DNA of 64,000 nucleotides from Massilia sp. H6 (GTDB taxonomy: Bacteria; Pseudomonadota; Gammaproteobacteria; Burkholderiales; Burkholderiaceae_D). Positions 17,850 to 26,388 of the stretch are shown here, piece after piece. The stretch lies in NCBI RefSeq assembly GCF_024802625.1, contig NZ_CP103371.1, positions 3,348,001-3,412,000 of the forward strand. Direction: 5' to 3'. Below the pieces are notes generated by a model, which had not been told where the DNA came from, did no database searches, and worked only from the letters and a program-made list of their open reading frames with translations. How positions within the stretch are numbered: position 1 is the stretch's first letter; every line of letters begins with the position of its first letter. The position numbers were made by a program, and so were the translations under genes.

Positions 17850-20072
17850 ATGCATGAAGCAATGATGTTACCGCTTAACGAACAGATCCAGCAGGTCACC
17901 GATGAGGCGATGCAGTGTGCGCTGCAAGAAGCCATGGCAGGCCGCATCGAACAGGCAGGAAAGCTGTATCGGGCCATCCTCGAACTCCAACCGGGCCATG
18001 CGGAAGCGCATTTCGGGCTGGCGATGCTTGAGCAATCCGCTGGAAACATGACTGCCGCGATTCCCCATTTTGCTGCAGCGCTTCAGGGGGATCCGGAACG
18101 AGAAAATTACTGGCTGACTTATCTCGACGCCCTCATGTTCGCGCGCCAGTTCAGCACCGCACACGAGCTACTCGGCCTTGGGCGAAGCCATGGCCTGCAA
18201 GGTCACGCGGTCGATGCGATCGAGCAGCGGCTGGTGGCTTCCGGCGCACCTACCGTGCAGGACGTCGATGAGGGTACAGCTCTATTCGCGCAGGGCCGGT
18301 ATGAGGCGGCAGGCGAGGCCGCGCGTCTGCTTACCGAGCGGTTTCCACAACATGGTTCTGGCTGGAAATTGCTCGGCGCGGTCCATTACCTGAAGGGCGA
18401 GATTGTGCAAGCAATGGCCGCGGTGCAAAAGGCAGTCGCTTACGCACCCGACGACGCTGAAACACTTAGCAACCTGGGACTGCTACTGCAGGAAACCGGC
18501 CAGGCCGCCGAAGCCGAACGCGTCCTGCGCCGGTCGATCACACTGCAGCCGCACAGCAGCCATGCGCACAATCACTTGGCGTTGGCGCTACTTGCATCCG
18601 GACGTCTGAAACAAGCACAGGCTAGCGCAAGTACCGCAGTAGCGCTCGATCCCACGCATGCCGAATTTCACAACACACTAGCCATGGCCCTCGACCGTCA
18701 GGGCCGCTCGATTGAGGCGGTCGATGCTTACCGTCGGGCGCTGGAGTTGGCGCCAGAGCGTGCCGACCTGCACAGTAACATGCTGTTATGCATGAGCCGG
18801 ATGGAGAACATGACGCCTTCCGCACTATTCGCCGAACACCTTTCATTCGGTGAGCGTCTGGAACAGCGCATCGGTACGCCACGCGTATGGCCGAATACGC
18901 TGGATCCGAGACGGTGCTTGCGCATCGGCTTTGTCTCGGGCGACCTCCGAAACCATGCGCTCGCCAGTTTTGTCGAACCGATTTTCGAGCGCCTTGCCGG
19001 TCGCCAGGGTCTTGCTTTGCATGCTTACTACACTTTCCCCGTGCACGATGCCGTCACCGAGCGCCTGCGCGGCTACATGGCCCAATGGCGCGACGTTGCC
19101 GCGCTAAGGGACGCGGAGCTGGACGAGTTAATCTGCGCCGATGGTATCGATATTTTGATCGACCTTGCTGGCCACACCGCCTACAATCGATTGCCCCTGT
19201 TCGCACGCAAGCCGGCGCCGCTACAAGCAACCTGGATTGGCTACCCTGGCACCACCGGCCTGCGCGCGGTGGACTATTACCTGACCGACCGCTTCATTCT
19301 GCCGCCGGGACAATACGATCATTTATTTACGGAAAAGCTGGTACACCTCCCGGTGTCGGCGCCATTTGCGCCCGTTGCCGATGGCCCTGAAATTGTAAGC
19401 TTGCCCGCATTGGCAAATGGCTACGTGACCTTCGGCAGTTTTAATCGCGTTGACAAGATTCGCCGCAACGTCGTGGCTCTATGGTGCGTGCTGCTGCGCG
19501 CGCTGCCAGAAGCGCGGATGCTCGTGGCTGGACTGCCGGAAGGGGGCAATTATGAGCAGCTGCAAGCCTGGTTCGCTGAGGAGCGTATCGATGGTGCACG
19601 CGTGCGCTTCCAGGCCCGTACTGGCATTTACGACTATCTCGCGCTGCATAACCAGGTCGATATCAACCTCGATACCTTTCCGTACTCGGGAGGCACTACG
19701 ACCTTGCACGCGATGTGGATGGGCGTGCCGACGCTGACGCTGATAGGCGACACTGCAGCAGGACGGCAGACGGCGTGTATCCTAGAACATAACGGCCTGG
19801 CGCAGTTTGCCAGCCATGACGCCGACGATTTCGTTCGCAAAGGAATAGCCGCCAGCACCGACCTGACCGCATTGTCGGCGTTGAGAGCCACCATGCGTGC
19901 GCATTTTCCGCGGTCTACGTCAGATGACATCACGCGGATCGCCGATGGTGTCGAGAATGCACTGCGAATGATGTGGCGGGGTTGGTGCGCCGCCCTGCCC
20001 GCCGTCAGCTTTGAAGCACCGCAGGTACTCGCGCAAGAGGCATCCATGCGCGGCTTTATTTCTCGCCGCTGA
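17850..20072 (+). CDS. TPR-domain O-GlcNAc-transferase-like glycosyltransferase (GT41, SPINDLY type)
   Basis: Predicted cytosolic transferase that adds a sugar to Ser/Thr of a protein. The 740-residue protein has N-terminal tetratricopeptide repeats over about residues 5-330 (KLYRAILELQPGHAEAHFGL, AVAYAPDDAETLSNLGLLLQ, ALDPTHAEFHNTLAMALD) and a GT41 catalytic half (CLRIGFVSGDLRNHALASF, WIGYPGTTGLRAVDYYLTDR, VDINLDTFPYSGGTTTLHAM, MGVPTLTLIGD). Similar TPR-GT41 proteins glycosylate flagellins and adhesins. The start among ATG 17850, 17862 and 17865 is uncertain, because AGGGGA at 17831 is too far from each. Codon use is less GC-rich than in spoT. Its last 40 bases overlap a DegT remnant in another frame, so its C-terminus probably arose at a recombination joint. 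Confidence 0.9.
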   Translation: MHEAMMLPLNEQIQQVTDEAMQCALQEAMAGRIEQAGKLYRAILELQPGHAEAHFGLAMLEQSAGNMTAAIPHFAAALQGDPERENYWLTYLDALMFARQFSTAHELLGLGRSHGLQGHAVDAIEQRLVASGAPTVQDVDEGTALFAQGRYEAAGEAARLLTERFPQHGSGWKLLGAVHYLKGEIVQAMAAVQKAVAYAPDDAETLSNLGLLLQETGQAAEAERVLRRSITLQPHSSHAHNHLALALLASGRLKQAQASASTAVALDPTHAEFHNTLAMALDRQGRSIEAVDAYRRALELAPERADLHSNMLLCMSRMENMTPSALFAEHLSFGERLEQRIGTPRVWPNTLDPRRCLRIGFVSGDLRNHALASFVEPIFERLAGRQGLALHAYYTFPVHDAVTERLRGYMAQWRDVAALRDAELDELICADGIDILIDLAGHTAYNRLPLFARKPAPLQATWIGYPGTTGLRAVDYYLTDRFILPPGQYDHLFTEKLVHLPVSAPFAPVADGPEIVSLPALANGYVTFGSFNRVDKIRRNVVALWCVLLRALPEARMLVAGLPEGGNYEQLQAWFAEERIDGARVRFQARTGIYDYLALHNQVDINLDTFPYSGGTTTLHAMWMGVPTLTLIGDTAAGRQTACILEHNGLAQFASHDADDFVRKGIAASTDLTALSALRATMRAHFPRSTSDDITRIADGVENALRMMWRGWCAALPAVSFEAPQVLAQEASMRGFISRR

Positions 20073-20239
20073 ACACTGACTTTCCGATGTACGCGGGCGT
20101 CGATTCGGCAGCGCCGGAGCGGCTGCCGGTTAGCAACCGTGTGGCGCGCCAGGTAATCTGCCTGCCGATCTATTCAACGCTTGACCCGGCGCAGGTGGCT
20201 CGCATGGCGGACGTGATCCGCACAAGCGCAATGATCTAA
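20033..20239 (+). pseudogene. 3' remnant of a DegT/DnrJ/EryC1 sugar aminotransferase
   Basis: In the frame one base off that of the glycosyltransferase, translation from about 20033 to TAA 20237-20239 gives GIHARLYFSPLNTDFPMY, then LPVSNRVARQVICLPIY, then LDPAQVARMADVIR. These are the consecutive C-terminal motifs of PLP-dependent nucleotide-sugar aminotransferases (VioA/WecE/ArnB family). No start and no catalytic lysine remain; upstream the frame is closed by a TGA at 20012-20014. The fragment is out of frame with, and overlaps, the end of the glycosyltransferase. It reads as a scar left when an aminotransferase gene was lost or replaced by recombination. Confidence 0.8.
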
Positions 20240-20259
20240 CCCGAACTGATAGGGGCACT

Positions 20260-21444
20260 ATGACATTCCAAACATTTCACCACGCAACGCCAGACGATTT
20301 CAGTGGCCTCTACAAGTATATAGACACCGCTTTCGAGAATCCGAGCGATTTCGATGAGGTCTATTTTCTGGGTGACCACACGGATATCTTCGCGCTACGC
20401 GCTTTTCCGATTGCCCGATCGCTGCCGAATTTCGCTGGACTGGCGGTATTTTCGGTCTCACCCGAAAAGCGCATCCGCATTGCCCAGCAGTTGCCGGTAC
20501 GAGCCAATTGGCGCTTCCTCGACATTGCCGAGCTAATCGCACGAGCTTCCTCGAAACGCATACTGGTGATCGACTTCAACAACAACCTGACGGGAAAGAA
20601 TATCGCCACGCAGCTCACGGGGCATGGCATCGTGGTCCACGACTGCCTGTTCGCTCTGCACCAGCTGGACCTGGAACATACATACCAGCGCGTACGCGAG
20701 GAGCGCGAGCACGTGGCGGCCAACCTGGAAGGCTTTATCGCCCTGGCCGAACGCTTCGGTGACGATTGGTCGCGCACCACCCTACTGGCGCGCCTGCGGG
20801 CCTTGCTCACGCTCGACCGGCGCCCGCTGATCGAGGCCAGCTTCCCGCTCAACGACTTCATGAACAACTTCGCGAGCCAAGCCGGCCTGGTGGTGGGCGA
20901 GGACGACATCTTCGTAGATGCCGGCGCTGCACACGGCGACACGGTTTCAAGTTTCTTCCATCTCGCGCGGGGAAAGTACCGGGCGATTCATGCGTTCGAG
21001 CCGGATTCGTCGAACTTCACGGCGTTAAAGATGCTATGCAGTTATTTGCCGAATGCGCATCCGTATTTCGCCGGCCTCGGGCGAGAGGAAGCTGAAATCG
21101 TCTTCTATGAAAACCCGGCGAACCGTTTCGGCAGCAATTTCTCTGGTGGTGGCCATGAAACCAAGATGAAAATCATGACAATTGATGACACTGTCGGCGA
21201 AGCCACTCTGGTTAAAATCGACGTTGAAGGTTGGGAGGCGCAGGTTCTCGAGGGCAGTGCCCGGACAATTGCGCGCTGCAAGCCGGACATGACCATCTCG
21301 GCCTATCACTATGCAAAAGATATCCCCGAGCTGCTGGCGACGGTGGACGGGATCGCGCACTATAAAAACCTAGCCCTGCGCCACTATTCGTCCAGCCTGT
21401 ACGACACCCAACTGGTATTCTCGGACCGCCAGGATTTCCGCTGA
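20260..21444 (+). CDS. FkbM-family SAM-dependent methyltransferase
   Basis: A 394-residue protein with a C-terminal FkbM methyltransferase domain. SAM-binding motif I is DIFVDAGAAHGDTVSSF, then AIHAFEPDSSNFTALK, and later TLVKIDVEGWEAQVLEGS, all typical of FkbM enzymes that O-methylate sugars and polyketides. About 210 residues precede it (LGDHTDIFALRAFPIARSL, then RILVIDFNNNLTGKNIA). This N-terminal part is not assigned and may be a sugar-recognition domain. AGGGG lies seven bases before ATG 20260. The gene follows the glycosyltransferase on the same strand, so O-methylation of the transferred glycan is the likely role, an inference from context. Confidence 0.85.
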   Translation: MTFQTFHHATPDDFSGLYKYIDTAFENPSDFDEVYFLGDHTDIFALRAFPIARSLPNFAGLAVFSVSPEKRIRIAQQLPVRANWRFLDIAELIARASSKRILVIDFNNNLTGKNIATQLTGHGIVVHDCLFALHQLDLEHTYQRVREEREHVAANLEGFIALAERFGDDWSRTTLLARLRALLTLDRRPLIEASFPLNDFMNNFASQAGLVVGEDDIFVDAGAAHGDTVSSFFHLARGKYRAIHAFEPDSSNFTALKMLCSYLPNAHPYFAGLGREEAEIVFYENPANRFGSNFSGGGHETKMKIMTIDDTVGEATLVKIDVEGWEAQVLEGSARTIARCKPDMTISAYHYAKDIPELLATVDGIAHYKNLALRHYSSSLYDTQLVFSDRQDFR

Positions 21445-21453
21445 GATGTCGGA

Positions 21454-22077
21454 TCAGCCGCCCACGATCACCATCGGGTGCGCATGTGAGCTGTGAATGA
21501 AGGTCTTGGCGGCCACGTCCGCCTCGATTCTTCCAGGCCGGTCGATTACGCACTGCGCGCCGATCGCGACACCGTGGCCGATGCTCACGCCCAGTCCGAG
21601 AGTGGCCTTATTGCCGATCCTGGCGCCATGTCCGACCGTCACGCCGGCATCGATGAAGGCCGACTGGCCAATCTCGACGCTGCCGCCGACGACGGCGCCG
21701 GGCCCGATTACCACGTTGAAGCCGATTCGGCAGCCAGGCTGAATGATGGCGCCCGCGCCAATCCACGTGTTGTGCAGAATTTTTACGTTAGCGCCCACGA
21801 TGGCGCCGCGCTCGACCAGCGGCGGCATCGCAACACCGTGGCCGCGTACGATGCTCATCAGCTCGAGACGGTAAAAATTCAGGAATCGTGCATCGGCGGC
21901 GACGAAGGCCGTCGCCCCGTCCCGGTCGAGTGCGTTGAGCATTGCCTGCAACGCTGCCGGATCGGACGCTGCAGGCAGTTCTACCGGACGCAAGTCGAGG
22001 TCAGGCGCGAGTTCACGCCACGCCGCCATCGCCCGTTGCAGGTCGAGGCCACTGCCTATCACATGCTTACAAGGCAA
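21454..22077 (-). CDS. Hexapeptide-repeat acyltransferase (NeuD/PglD-like)
   Basis: A 207-residue left-handed beta-helix protein. Hexad-like repeats run from about residue 95 (VERGAIVGANVKILHNTWIG, AGAIIQPGCRIGFNVVIG, then SAFIDAGVTVGHGARIGNKA) to a short capping tail. The family transfers acetyl or longer acyl groups from CoA or ACP to sugar amines or hydroxyls. The N-terminal part lacks the GxGG nucleotide-fold motif seen in the other acyltransferase of this operon. The start overlaps the end of the Rieske gene by 11 bases, so it is the last gene of a translationally coupled operon. It converges on the FkbM gene with a nine-base gap. Confidence 0.82.
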   Translation of the reverse strand: MPCKHVIGSGLDLQRAMAAWRELAPDLDLRPVELPAASDPAALQAMLNALDRDGATAFVAADARFLNFYRLELMSIVRGHGVAMPPLVERGAIVGANVKILHNTWIGAGAIIQPGCRIGFNVVIGPGAVVGGSVEIGQSAFIDAGVTVGHGARIGNKATLGLGVSIGHGVAIGAQCVIDRPGRIEADVAAKTFIHSSHAHPMVIVGG

Positions 22078-23215
22078 AGCTCCCCTCCATCAGGTTCAGG
22101 TACCAGTGCTCGATGCCTGCGTTGACAAACTCGTAGTCGCCAAGGTGTGCCGGCCTGGCGCCTTCGTATAGAGTTTGTTGAATCTGCTCCATCACATCGA
22201 TATCCTCGCGCAGCACCTTATCCGCACCCATCATGTGCGCGTGCAACACTGCAGCCGACGCGGAATACGGGCGTTTCTTCTTCGCCGTCACAAAATACAC
22301 CATGAACTCGGTGCGTCCCGGTCCAACCGGGACATGGTGTTCGACGATAAAGGAGTGGCCGCCGTCGGCCGAGGCAATATGCAGGTTCGGGAAAACCAGC
22401 CAGTTGTAATACCAATCCTGGTCGCGGTAACGCTCGACATTGCTATGCCAACGCTCGTTGGGCGCGGCTTGCATCGGCGCGTCGCGCCCGCCGCCGCTGA
22501 AGCTGCGCAGCAGGGCCAGCGCCCGCTCACGGTCTCCGATACCCTGTTCGCGCTGGCGCCGTAGCGCCTCCACGCCGCACTCGTCGATGCTGGCTTCAAA
22601 CCTGACCTCCTGGTACAGCGTGCGCGCATGCAGGTAACGCGGGTGATGTTCGTCGCGCAGGTTTTCATACGCGAGCTTCCAGTTGAAGCGGCCGTCGTAG
22701 GTCGTCATGATGACTTCGCCATCAAACGCGGCTGAGGACGCCGCCAGCGAGGCTAGCATGGCTGCGCCGAACTGGCGCTTGATCGGCAGCGGGTCTGCCG
22801 ACAGGTTCACGAAAACCAGGTTGCCCACCACCTCCAGCGCAAAGCGGCGCAGGCGGATGCAGGCCCGCTCTTCCGGCGCAAACCGGAACAGCGCGTCTTC
22901 ATGAGGAATTCTGGTGCCACCCTCACTGTCGAAACTCCAGCCGTGATAGCTGCAAAATAATGGACGCACGCCATGTGGCTGGACCTGGATCGGATTTTGC
23001 CGGTGCGGGCATATGTTCTCAAAGGCGCGCAGTTCGCCATGAAAGTTTTGCACCACAACCGGAATGCCGAACAAGGTGCGCTTGATGAAAGCATTATTCT
23101 TGTCGAGCATAACTTTCAGGCCGATGAATTGCCACAGCGGCTTGAATAGGAGGTCGCGCTCACGCCCGAACCAGGCTTCGTCGATATACGCTTGCGCAGG
23201 CATATTGGACTGCAT
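22067..23215 (-). CDS. Rieske non-heme iron oxygenase, ring-hydroxylating-type alpha subunit
   Basis: A 382-residue oxygenase. The Rieske [2Fe-2S] ligands are C69-P-H71 and C88-x2-H91 (ENICPHRQNP, LFCSYHGWSF). The catalytic iron motif N-x2-D-x2-H-x4-H is N185, D188, H191 and H196 in ENLRDEHHPRYLHA. The C-terminal domain is full length, so a complete active enzyme is expected. It needs a reductase or ferredoxin, and none is encoded nearby. Its ATG overlaps the stop of the preceding acyltransferase (TAATG). An oxygenase in an acyl-sugar cluster is unusual; oxidation of the sugar or acyl chain is a guess, comparable to CMP-sialic acid hydroxylase, which also uses a Rieske centre. Confidence 0.88.
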   Translation of the reverse strand: MQSNMPAQAYIDEAWFGRERDLLFKPLWQFIGLKVMLDKNNAFIKRTLFGIPVVVQNFHGELRAFENICPHRQNPIQVQPHGVRPLFCSYHGWSFDSEGGTRIPHEDALFRFAPEERACIRLRRFALEVVGNLVFVNLSADPLPIKRQFGAAMLASLAASSAAFDGEVIMTTYDGRFNWKLAYENLRDEHHPRYLHARTLYQEVRFEASIDECGVEALRRQREQGIGDRERALALLRSFSGGGRDAPMQAAPNERWHSNVERYRDQDWYYNWLVFPNLHIASADGGHSFIVEHHVPVGPGRTEFMVYFVTAKKKRPYSASAAVLHAHMMGADKVLREDIDVMEQIQQTLYEGARPAHLGDYEFVNAGIEHWYLNLMEGSFAL

Positions 23216-23874
23216 TATTTAAAGCGAAATACTTTGGCTGGGTTGCCGATCATGGTGACACCGGGAGGCACGTCGGCCATCACCACCGCGCCGGCGCCGA
23301 TAACGGCACCGTCGCCGACAGCCACGCCTGGCAGGATCGTCGCGTGCGGATGAATGACGACGTCGCTCCCTATACGGGCGCGCCCGCCCACGAAGGCGAA
23401 ACTGCCGATGGTTGCGTACGAACCGATTTCCACTTCGTAGCCAATCACGGCGGTAGACATGATGAAGACGAAGTCACCCAGGTGCGTATCGACGCCAACC
23501 CTTACTTCTGGCTCGAATAAGCAGCCCACGCCCATGGTGAGGCCGATCGCCTTGTGCAGTCCCGTAAGCAGGCTCATGAAAGCGGCCCCCTGCGCGAGCA
23601 GCGGGGCGGCGAAGCGGCGGCGCTGGGCAGGGTCGCCCAGCGCACACAGGAACTCCTCATACGGGCGGCAGCGGTAGGTCAGCGGGTCGCCGAGCAACGG
23701 CAAAGGTGCACCTGCTGCAAGCCCGGCACGGTTGTCAAGGAACCCCACAACCCGCCAGTCCACACCATTGGCCACATCGTGCTGCATCATATTGTAGACA
23801 GTACGGCCAAAGCCGCCGGCACTGATAATCAGCGCATTCTTCATTCCGGGCACTTCTTCCATCTTCAGGTCCAT
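23215..23874 (-). CDS. Sugar acyltransferase, NeuD/PglD family
   Basis: A 219-residue two-domain protein. The N-terminal fold has the glycine motif ALIISAGGFGRTVYNMM typical of PglD/NeuD, and the C-terminal left-handed beta-helix runs through VGVDTHLGDFVFIMSTAVIG and IGSDVVIHPHATILPGVAVG to GNPAKVF. PglD N-acetylates a UDP-4-amino sugar, and NeuD O-acetylates sialic acid. Here a longer acyl donor is possible because an ACP and KAS III lie in the same operon. The chosen ATG 23874 has GGAGG six bases upstream and overlaps the preceding SDR by ten bases; internal ATG 23844 (MKNALIISAGG) is the alternative. Confidence 0.87.
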   Translation of the reverse strand: MDLKMEEVPGMKNALIISAGGFGRTVYNMMQHDVANGVDWRVVGFLDNRAGLAAGAPLPLLGDPLTYRCRPYEEFLCALGDPAQRRRFAAPLLAQGAAFMSLLTGLHKAIGLTMGVGCLFEPEVRVGVDTHLGDFVFIMSTAVIGYEVEIGSYATIGSFAFVGGRARIGSDVVIHPHATILPGVAVGDGAVIGAGAVVMADVPPGVTMIGNPAKVFRFK

Positions 23875-24608
23875 GGAATTCCTCCGTCCAGATGCAGCTG
23901 GGTGCCGGTCACCTTGCGGCTGACATCGGCCAGCAAATAGATGGCGGCGTAGGCCACATCTTCCGGCCGGCCCAGCCCGAGCGGGTACATCTTCGCTTTA
24001 TCTTCGAGCCAGGCCCGGTCCTGGTTCACCAGCGGCGTATCTACCAGCCCCGGCGCGAGCGCATTGGCGCGCATCGCGCGTGGTGCAATCTCCAGGGCCA
24101 AGCATCGGATCATGCCCTCGAGGGCCGCCTTGGAAGCCGAGTAGGCTCCGACGCCTACCGTGCCGGTATGGGCGGCGATCGACGAAAGGAACACGATCGA
24201 TGCCCCGTTGCGCAGCGCTTTCTTGTTCAGGAGCCCTGTAGTCAGCATCAGCGGGGCCATCAAGTTGCTGTCCAAGACTTTCTGTACAAAAGAAACACGC
24301 AGCAGGCGCACCGGAGTAACGCCGGGGATGCCCGCCGCATGCACTACGCCGTCGAGTTCGCCGGCTTGTTCCACCAGCCAGGCTAGCTGGGTCGGGTTAG
24401 TCAGGTCCGCTTCCACAGAGAAGTGTCCCTCTCCCTCGAGCATGGCCAGGGTCGCTTTCAGGCGCTCCTGGTCACGTCCGTTAAGAATCAGGCGCGCGCC
24501 GGCACGCGCGCATTCGACGGCGACCGCGCGGCCGATTCCGCTTGAAGCGCCGGTCACCAGCACGGTTTTTCCCCGCAGGTGGAAAGGATGGTGAAAGCGC
24601 TCGCTCAT
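23865..24608 (-). CDS. Short-chain dehydrogenase/reductase (FabG-like)
   Basis: A 247-residue NAD(P)-dependent oxidoreductase. The cofactor motif is TGASSGIGRAVAVE (TGxxxGxG), the structural motif is HAAG, and the catalytic S-Y-K set is in FLSSIAAHTG and YSASKAALEGM. The RxANALAPGLVDT and VTGTQLHLDGG segments are typical of 3-ketoacyl-ACP reductases. Beside KAS III and ACP it would reduce a 3-ketoacyl-ACP to a 3-hydroxyacyl-ACP, although a sugar substrate cannot be excluded. Its ATG overlaps the stop of the second SDR by four bases. Confidence 0.88.
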   Translation of the reverse strand: MSERFHHPFHLRGKTVLVTGASSGIGRAVAVECARAGARLILNGRDQERLKATLAMLEGEGHFSVEADLTNPTQLAWLVEQAGELDGVVHAAGIPGVTPVRLLRVSFVQKVLDSNLMAPLMLTTGLLNKKALRNGASIVFLSSIAAHTGTVGVGAYSASKAALEGMIRCLALEIAPRAMRANALAPGLVDTPLVNQDRAWLEDKAKMYPLGLGRPEDVAYAAIYLLADVSRKVTGTQLHLDGGIPWT

Positions 24609-25351
24609 CGCACGTGCAAGCTAAGGCCGGAGTCGATGACCAGCGAAGTACGCGACACCCAGCGACTGGCAGGCGCGAGCAGCCAAGCGATGCTTGCCGC
24701 GACGTCGCCAGGTTCGATGATGCCTAGCGGCGCCAGGCCGGCCTTTTCATTGGGACTCATGACGCCTTGCAGACCGTCCAGCATCGGGGTGGCGACATAG
24801 CCCGGCGAGACACAGTTGGCGCGCACGCCGTTCTTAGCCTGCTCGACCGCGATGGTGCGCACGGTTGCCGTGAGTGCGGCCTTAGCGCCGGAATAGATTC
24901 CGGTGGCGTTCGGTGCCACGTGTTCGGCGACCGCCGTCACGTAGACCAGGGAAGCCCCCTGTGCGAGCTTGCGCCTGGCCAGCAGGGCCTGGGTCAGCAG
25001 CACCGGGGCGTCGTAGTTCACAGCGAAGATCGTGTCCAGGTGACGCTGCGAGACCAAGCGAATAGGTGCCAGCGCGGCTGCGCCGGCACTAAATACACAT
25101 CCGTCGAGTGCAACCACGGAATCCACCAGGGACTGGCGAGCCGCGGGATCGGTAAGATCACCTGACACGGCCTGATGACCCTCGCCCGTCAGCCCGGCAA
25201 CGACCTGTTCAAGGCGGGCGGTATTGCGTCCACAGGCGACAATGCGCGCACCCATGTCCGCACACAGGCGCGCAGTAGCCTCGCCGATGCCCGACGACGC
25301 CCCCGTCACGAGGATCGACCGTCCTTCGAGGCTAAACGGCGAGGCGCTCAC
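24605..25351 (-). CDS. Short-chain dehydrogenase/reductase (FabG-like), second copy
   Basis: A 248-residue SDR. The cofactor motif is VTGASSGIGEATARL, and the catalytic segment is YVTAVAEHVAPNATGIYSGAK, with Tyr and Lys in YSGAK. The site usually held by the SDR catalytic serine reads LVYVTAVAEHV, with Thr-Ala rather than a clear Ser-Ser, so activity should not be assumed identical to FabG. The C-terminus ends SRTSLVIDSGLSL. It resembles the adjacent SDR in layout and probably arose by duplication. Four-base overlaps on both sides place it firmly in the operon. Confidence 0.85.
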   Translation of the reverse strand: MSASPFSLEGRSILVTGASSGIGEATARLCADMGARIVACGRNTARLEQVVAGLTGEGHQAVSGDLTDPAARQSLVDSVVALDGCVFSAGAAALAPIRLVSQRHLDTIFAVNYDAPVLLTQALLARRKLAQGASLVYVTAVAEHVAPNATGIYSGAKAALTATVRTIAVEQAKNGVRANCVSPGYVATPMLDGLQGVMSPNEKAGLAPLGIIEPGDVAASIAWLLAPASRWVSRTSLVIDSGLSLHVR

Positions 25352-26385
25352 GACTCGATCAATTCAGGAAATACTGCATCTTCGATGTCCACGATGCAAC
25401 CGCCCCAAGACAGGCCGATGCCAAAGCCCGACATCAATACCTTTTTCTTCCCGCCCAGGAGTGCCTCGCGGATGCGCACCGTCATCGTGACTGGAATCGA
25501 GGCGCCGCTGGTGTTGCCGAAATCGTGCAAGGTACAAGGCACCTTATCGGGCTCCAGGCCCAGCTTCTTGCGGATGGTCTCGTTGATCATCTTGTTTGCC
25601 TGATGAAAGATGAAATAGTCGACGTCACCGATAGGGCATTGCGCGAACTCGAGCAAGCTGCGCACCGCCGACGGCACCCGCTGGGTCGAGAAGCTCAATA
25701 CGGCCGGGCCGTCAAGCATCAGCGCCGTCGGGCTGCGCCAGATACCGTCGTCATCTTTTACCGGCACCGCATGCTGCAGCCCAAAGGGCTCACGGTGACC
25801 ACCCGCCGGCAGCATGATGGCCTGGTAACCGCTGCCATCGCTATTGAGGTCGAAATACATCGGCGGCGCGTCCGGATCGTATTCAAGCGCGGTGGCGGTA
25901 CCGGCGTCCGAAAACAGCGGCTCGATCACCGAAGCAGCCTTGTCGCCGACCAGTAGCAGAGCTTTTCCAATGCCGCCCGCTGCCATCATTGAGCCCAGCA
26001 CGTGCAGGCCGAAAGCATAGGCAGAGCAGCCCAGGTTAATGTCGAAAGCGATGGTAGTTGACTTGAGCCCAAGCCGGTCTTGCAGGATGATGGCCGTGGC
26101 AGGAATTAGATAGTCGGGTGATTGGGTGACGACGATCAGCGCGTCGATCTCGTCACGATCCCAATTCAGATCCGCGAGCAGGCGCTCGGCCGCGTCAAAG
26201 GCAAGGTCCGAAAAGTTTTGCCATTCGGAGCAAATGCGGCGCGTTTCAATGCCAATGTTGCGAACAATCCGTTCACGAGCCGAACGGATCTGAGGCGGAC
26301 AATCCTTGAGGTTCGAGAGTATGCGCCGCGGTACACAGGTAGCCATGCCGGCATAACGTACATTGCGAATAATCGCCTGGGCCAT
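25348..26385 (-). CDS. 3-oxoacyl-ACP synthase III family (KAS III/FabH-like)
   Basis: A 345-residue thiolase-fold condensing enzyme. The catalytic triad is visible: C120 in DINLGCSAYAFG, H261 in YFIFHQANK and N291 in DFGNTSGASIPV. Such enzymes condense an acyl-CoA primer with malonyl-ACP. Beside a dedicated ACP and two SDRs it would supply a short 3-hydroxyacyl group, for example 3-hydroxybutyryl, for sugar decoration; a related gene set accompanies flagellin glycosylation in Pseudomonas. It starts three bases downstream of the ACP stop. It is separate from housekeeping fabH, which normally lies in the fab/plsX cluster. Confidence 0.9.
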   Translation of the reverse strand: MAQAIIRNVRYAGMATCVPRRILSNLKDCPPQIRSARERIVRNIGIETRRICSEWQNFSDLAFDAAERLLADLNWDRDEIDALIVVTQSPDYLIPATAIILQDRLGLKSTTIAFDINLGCSAYAFGLHVLGSMMAAGGIGKALLLVGDKAASVIEPLFSDAGTATALEYDPDAPPMYFDLNSDGSGYQAIMLPAGGHREPFGLQHAVPVKDDDGIWRSPTALMLDGPAVLSFSTQRVPSAVRSLLEFAQCPIGDVDYFIFHQANKMINETIRKKLGLEPDKVPCTLHDFGNTSGASIPVTMTVRIREALLGGKKKVLMSGFGIGLSWGGCIVDIEDAVFPELIES

Positions 26386-26388
26386 GGG

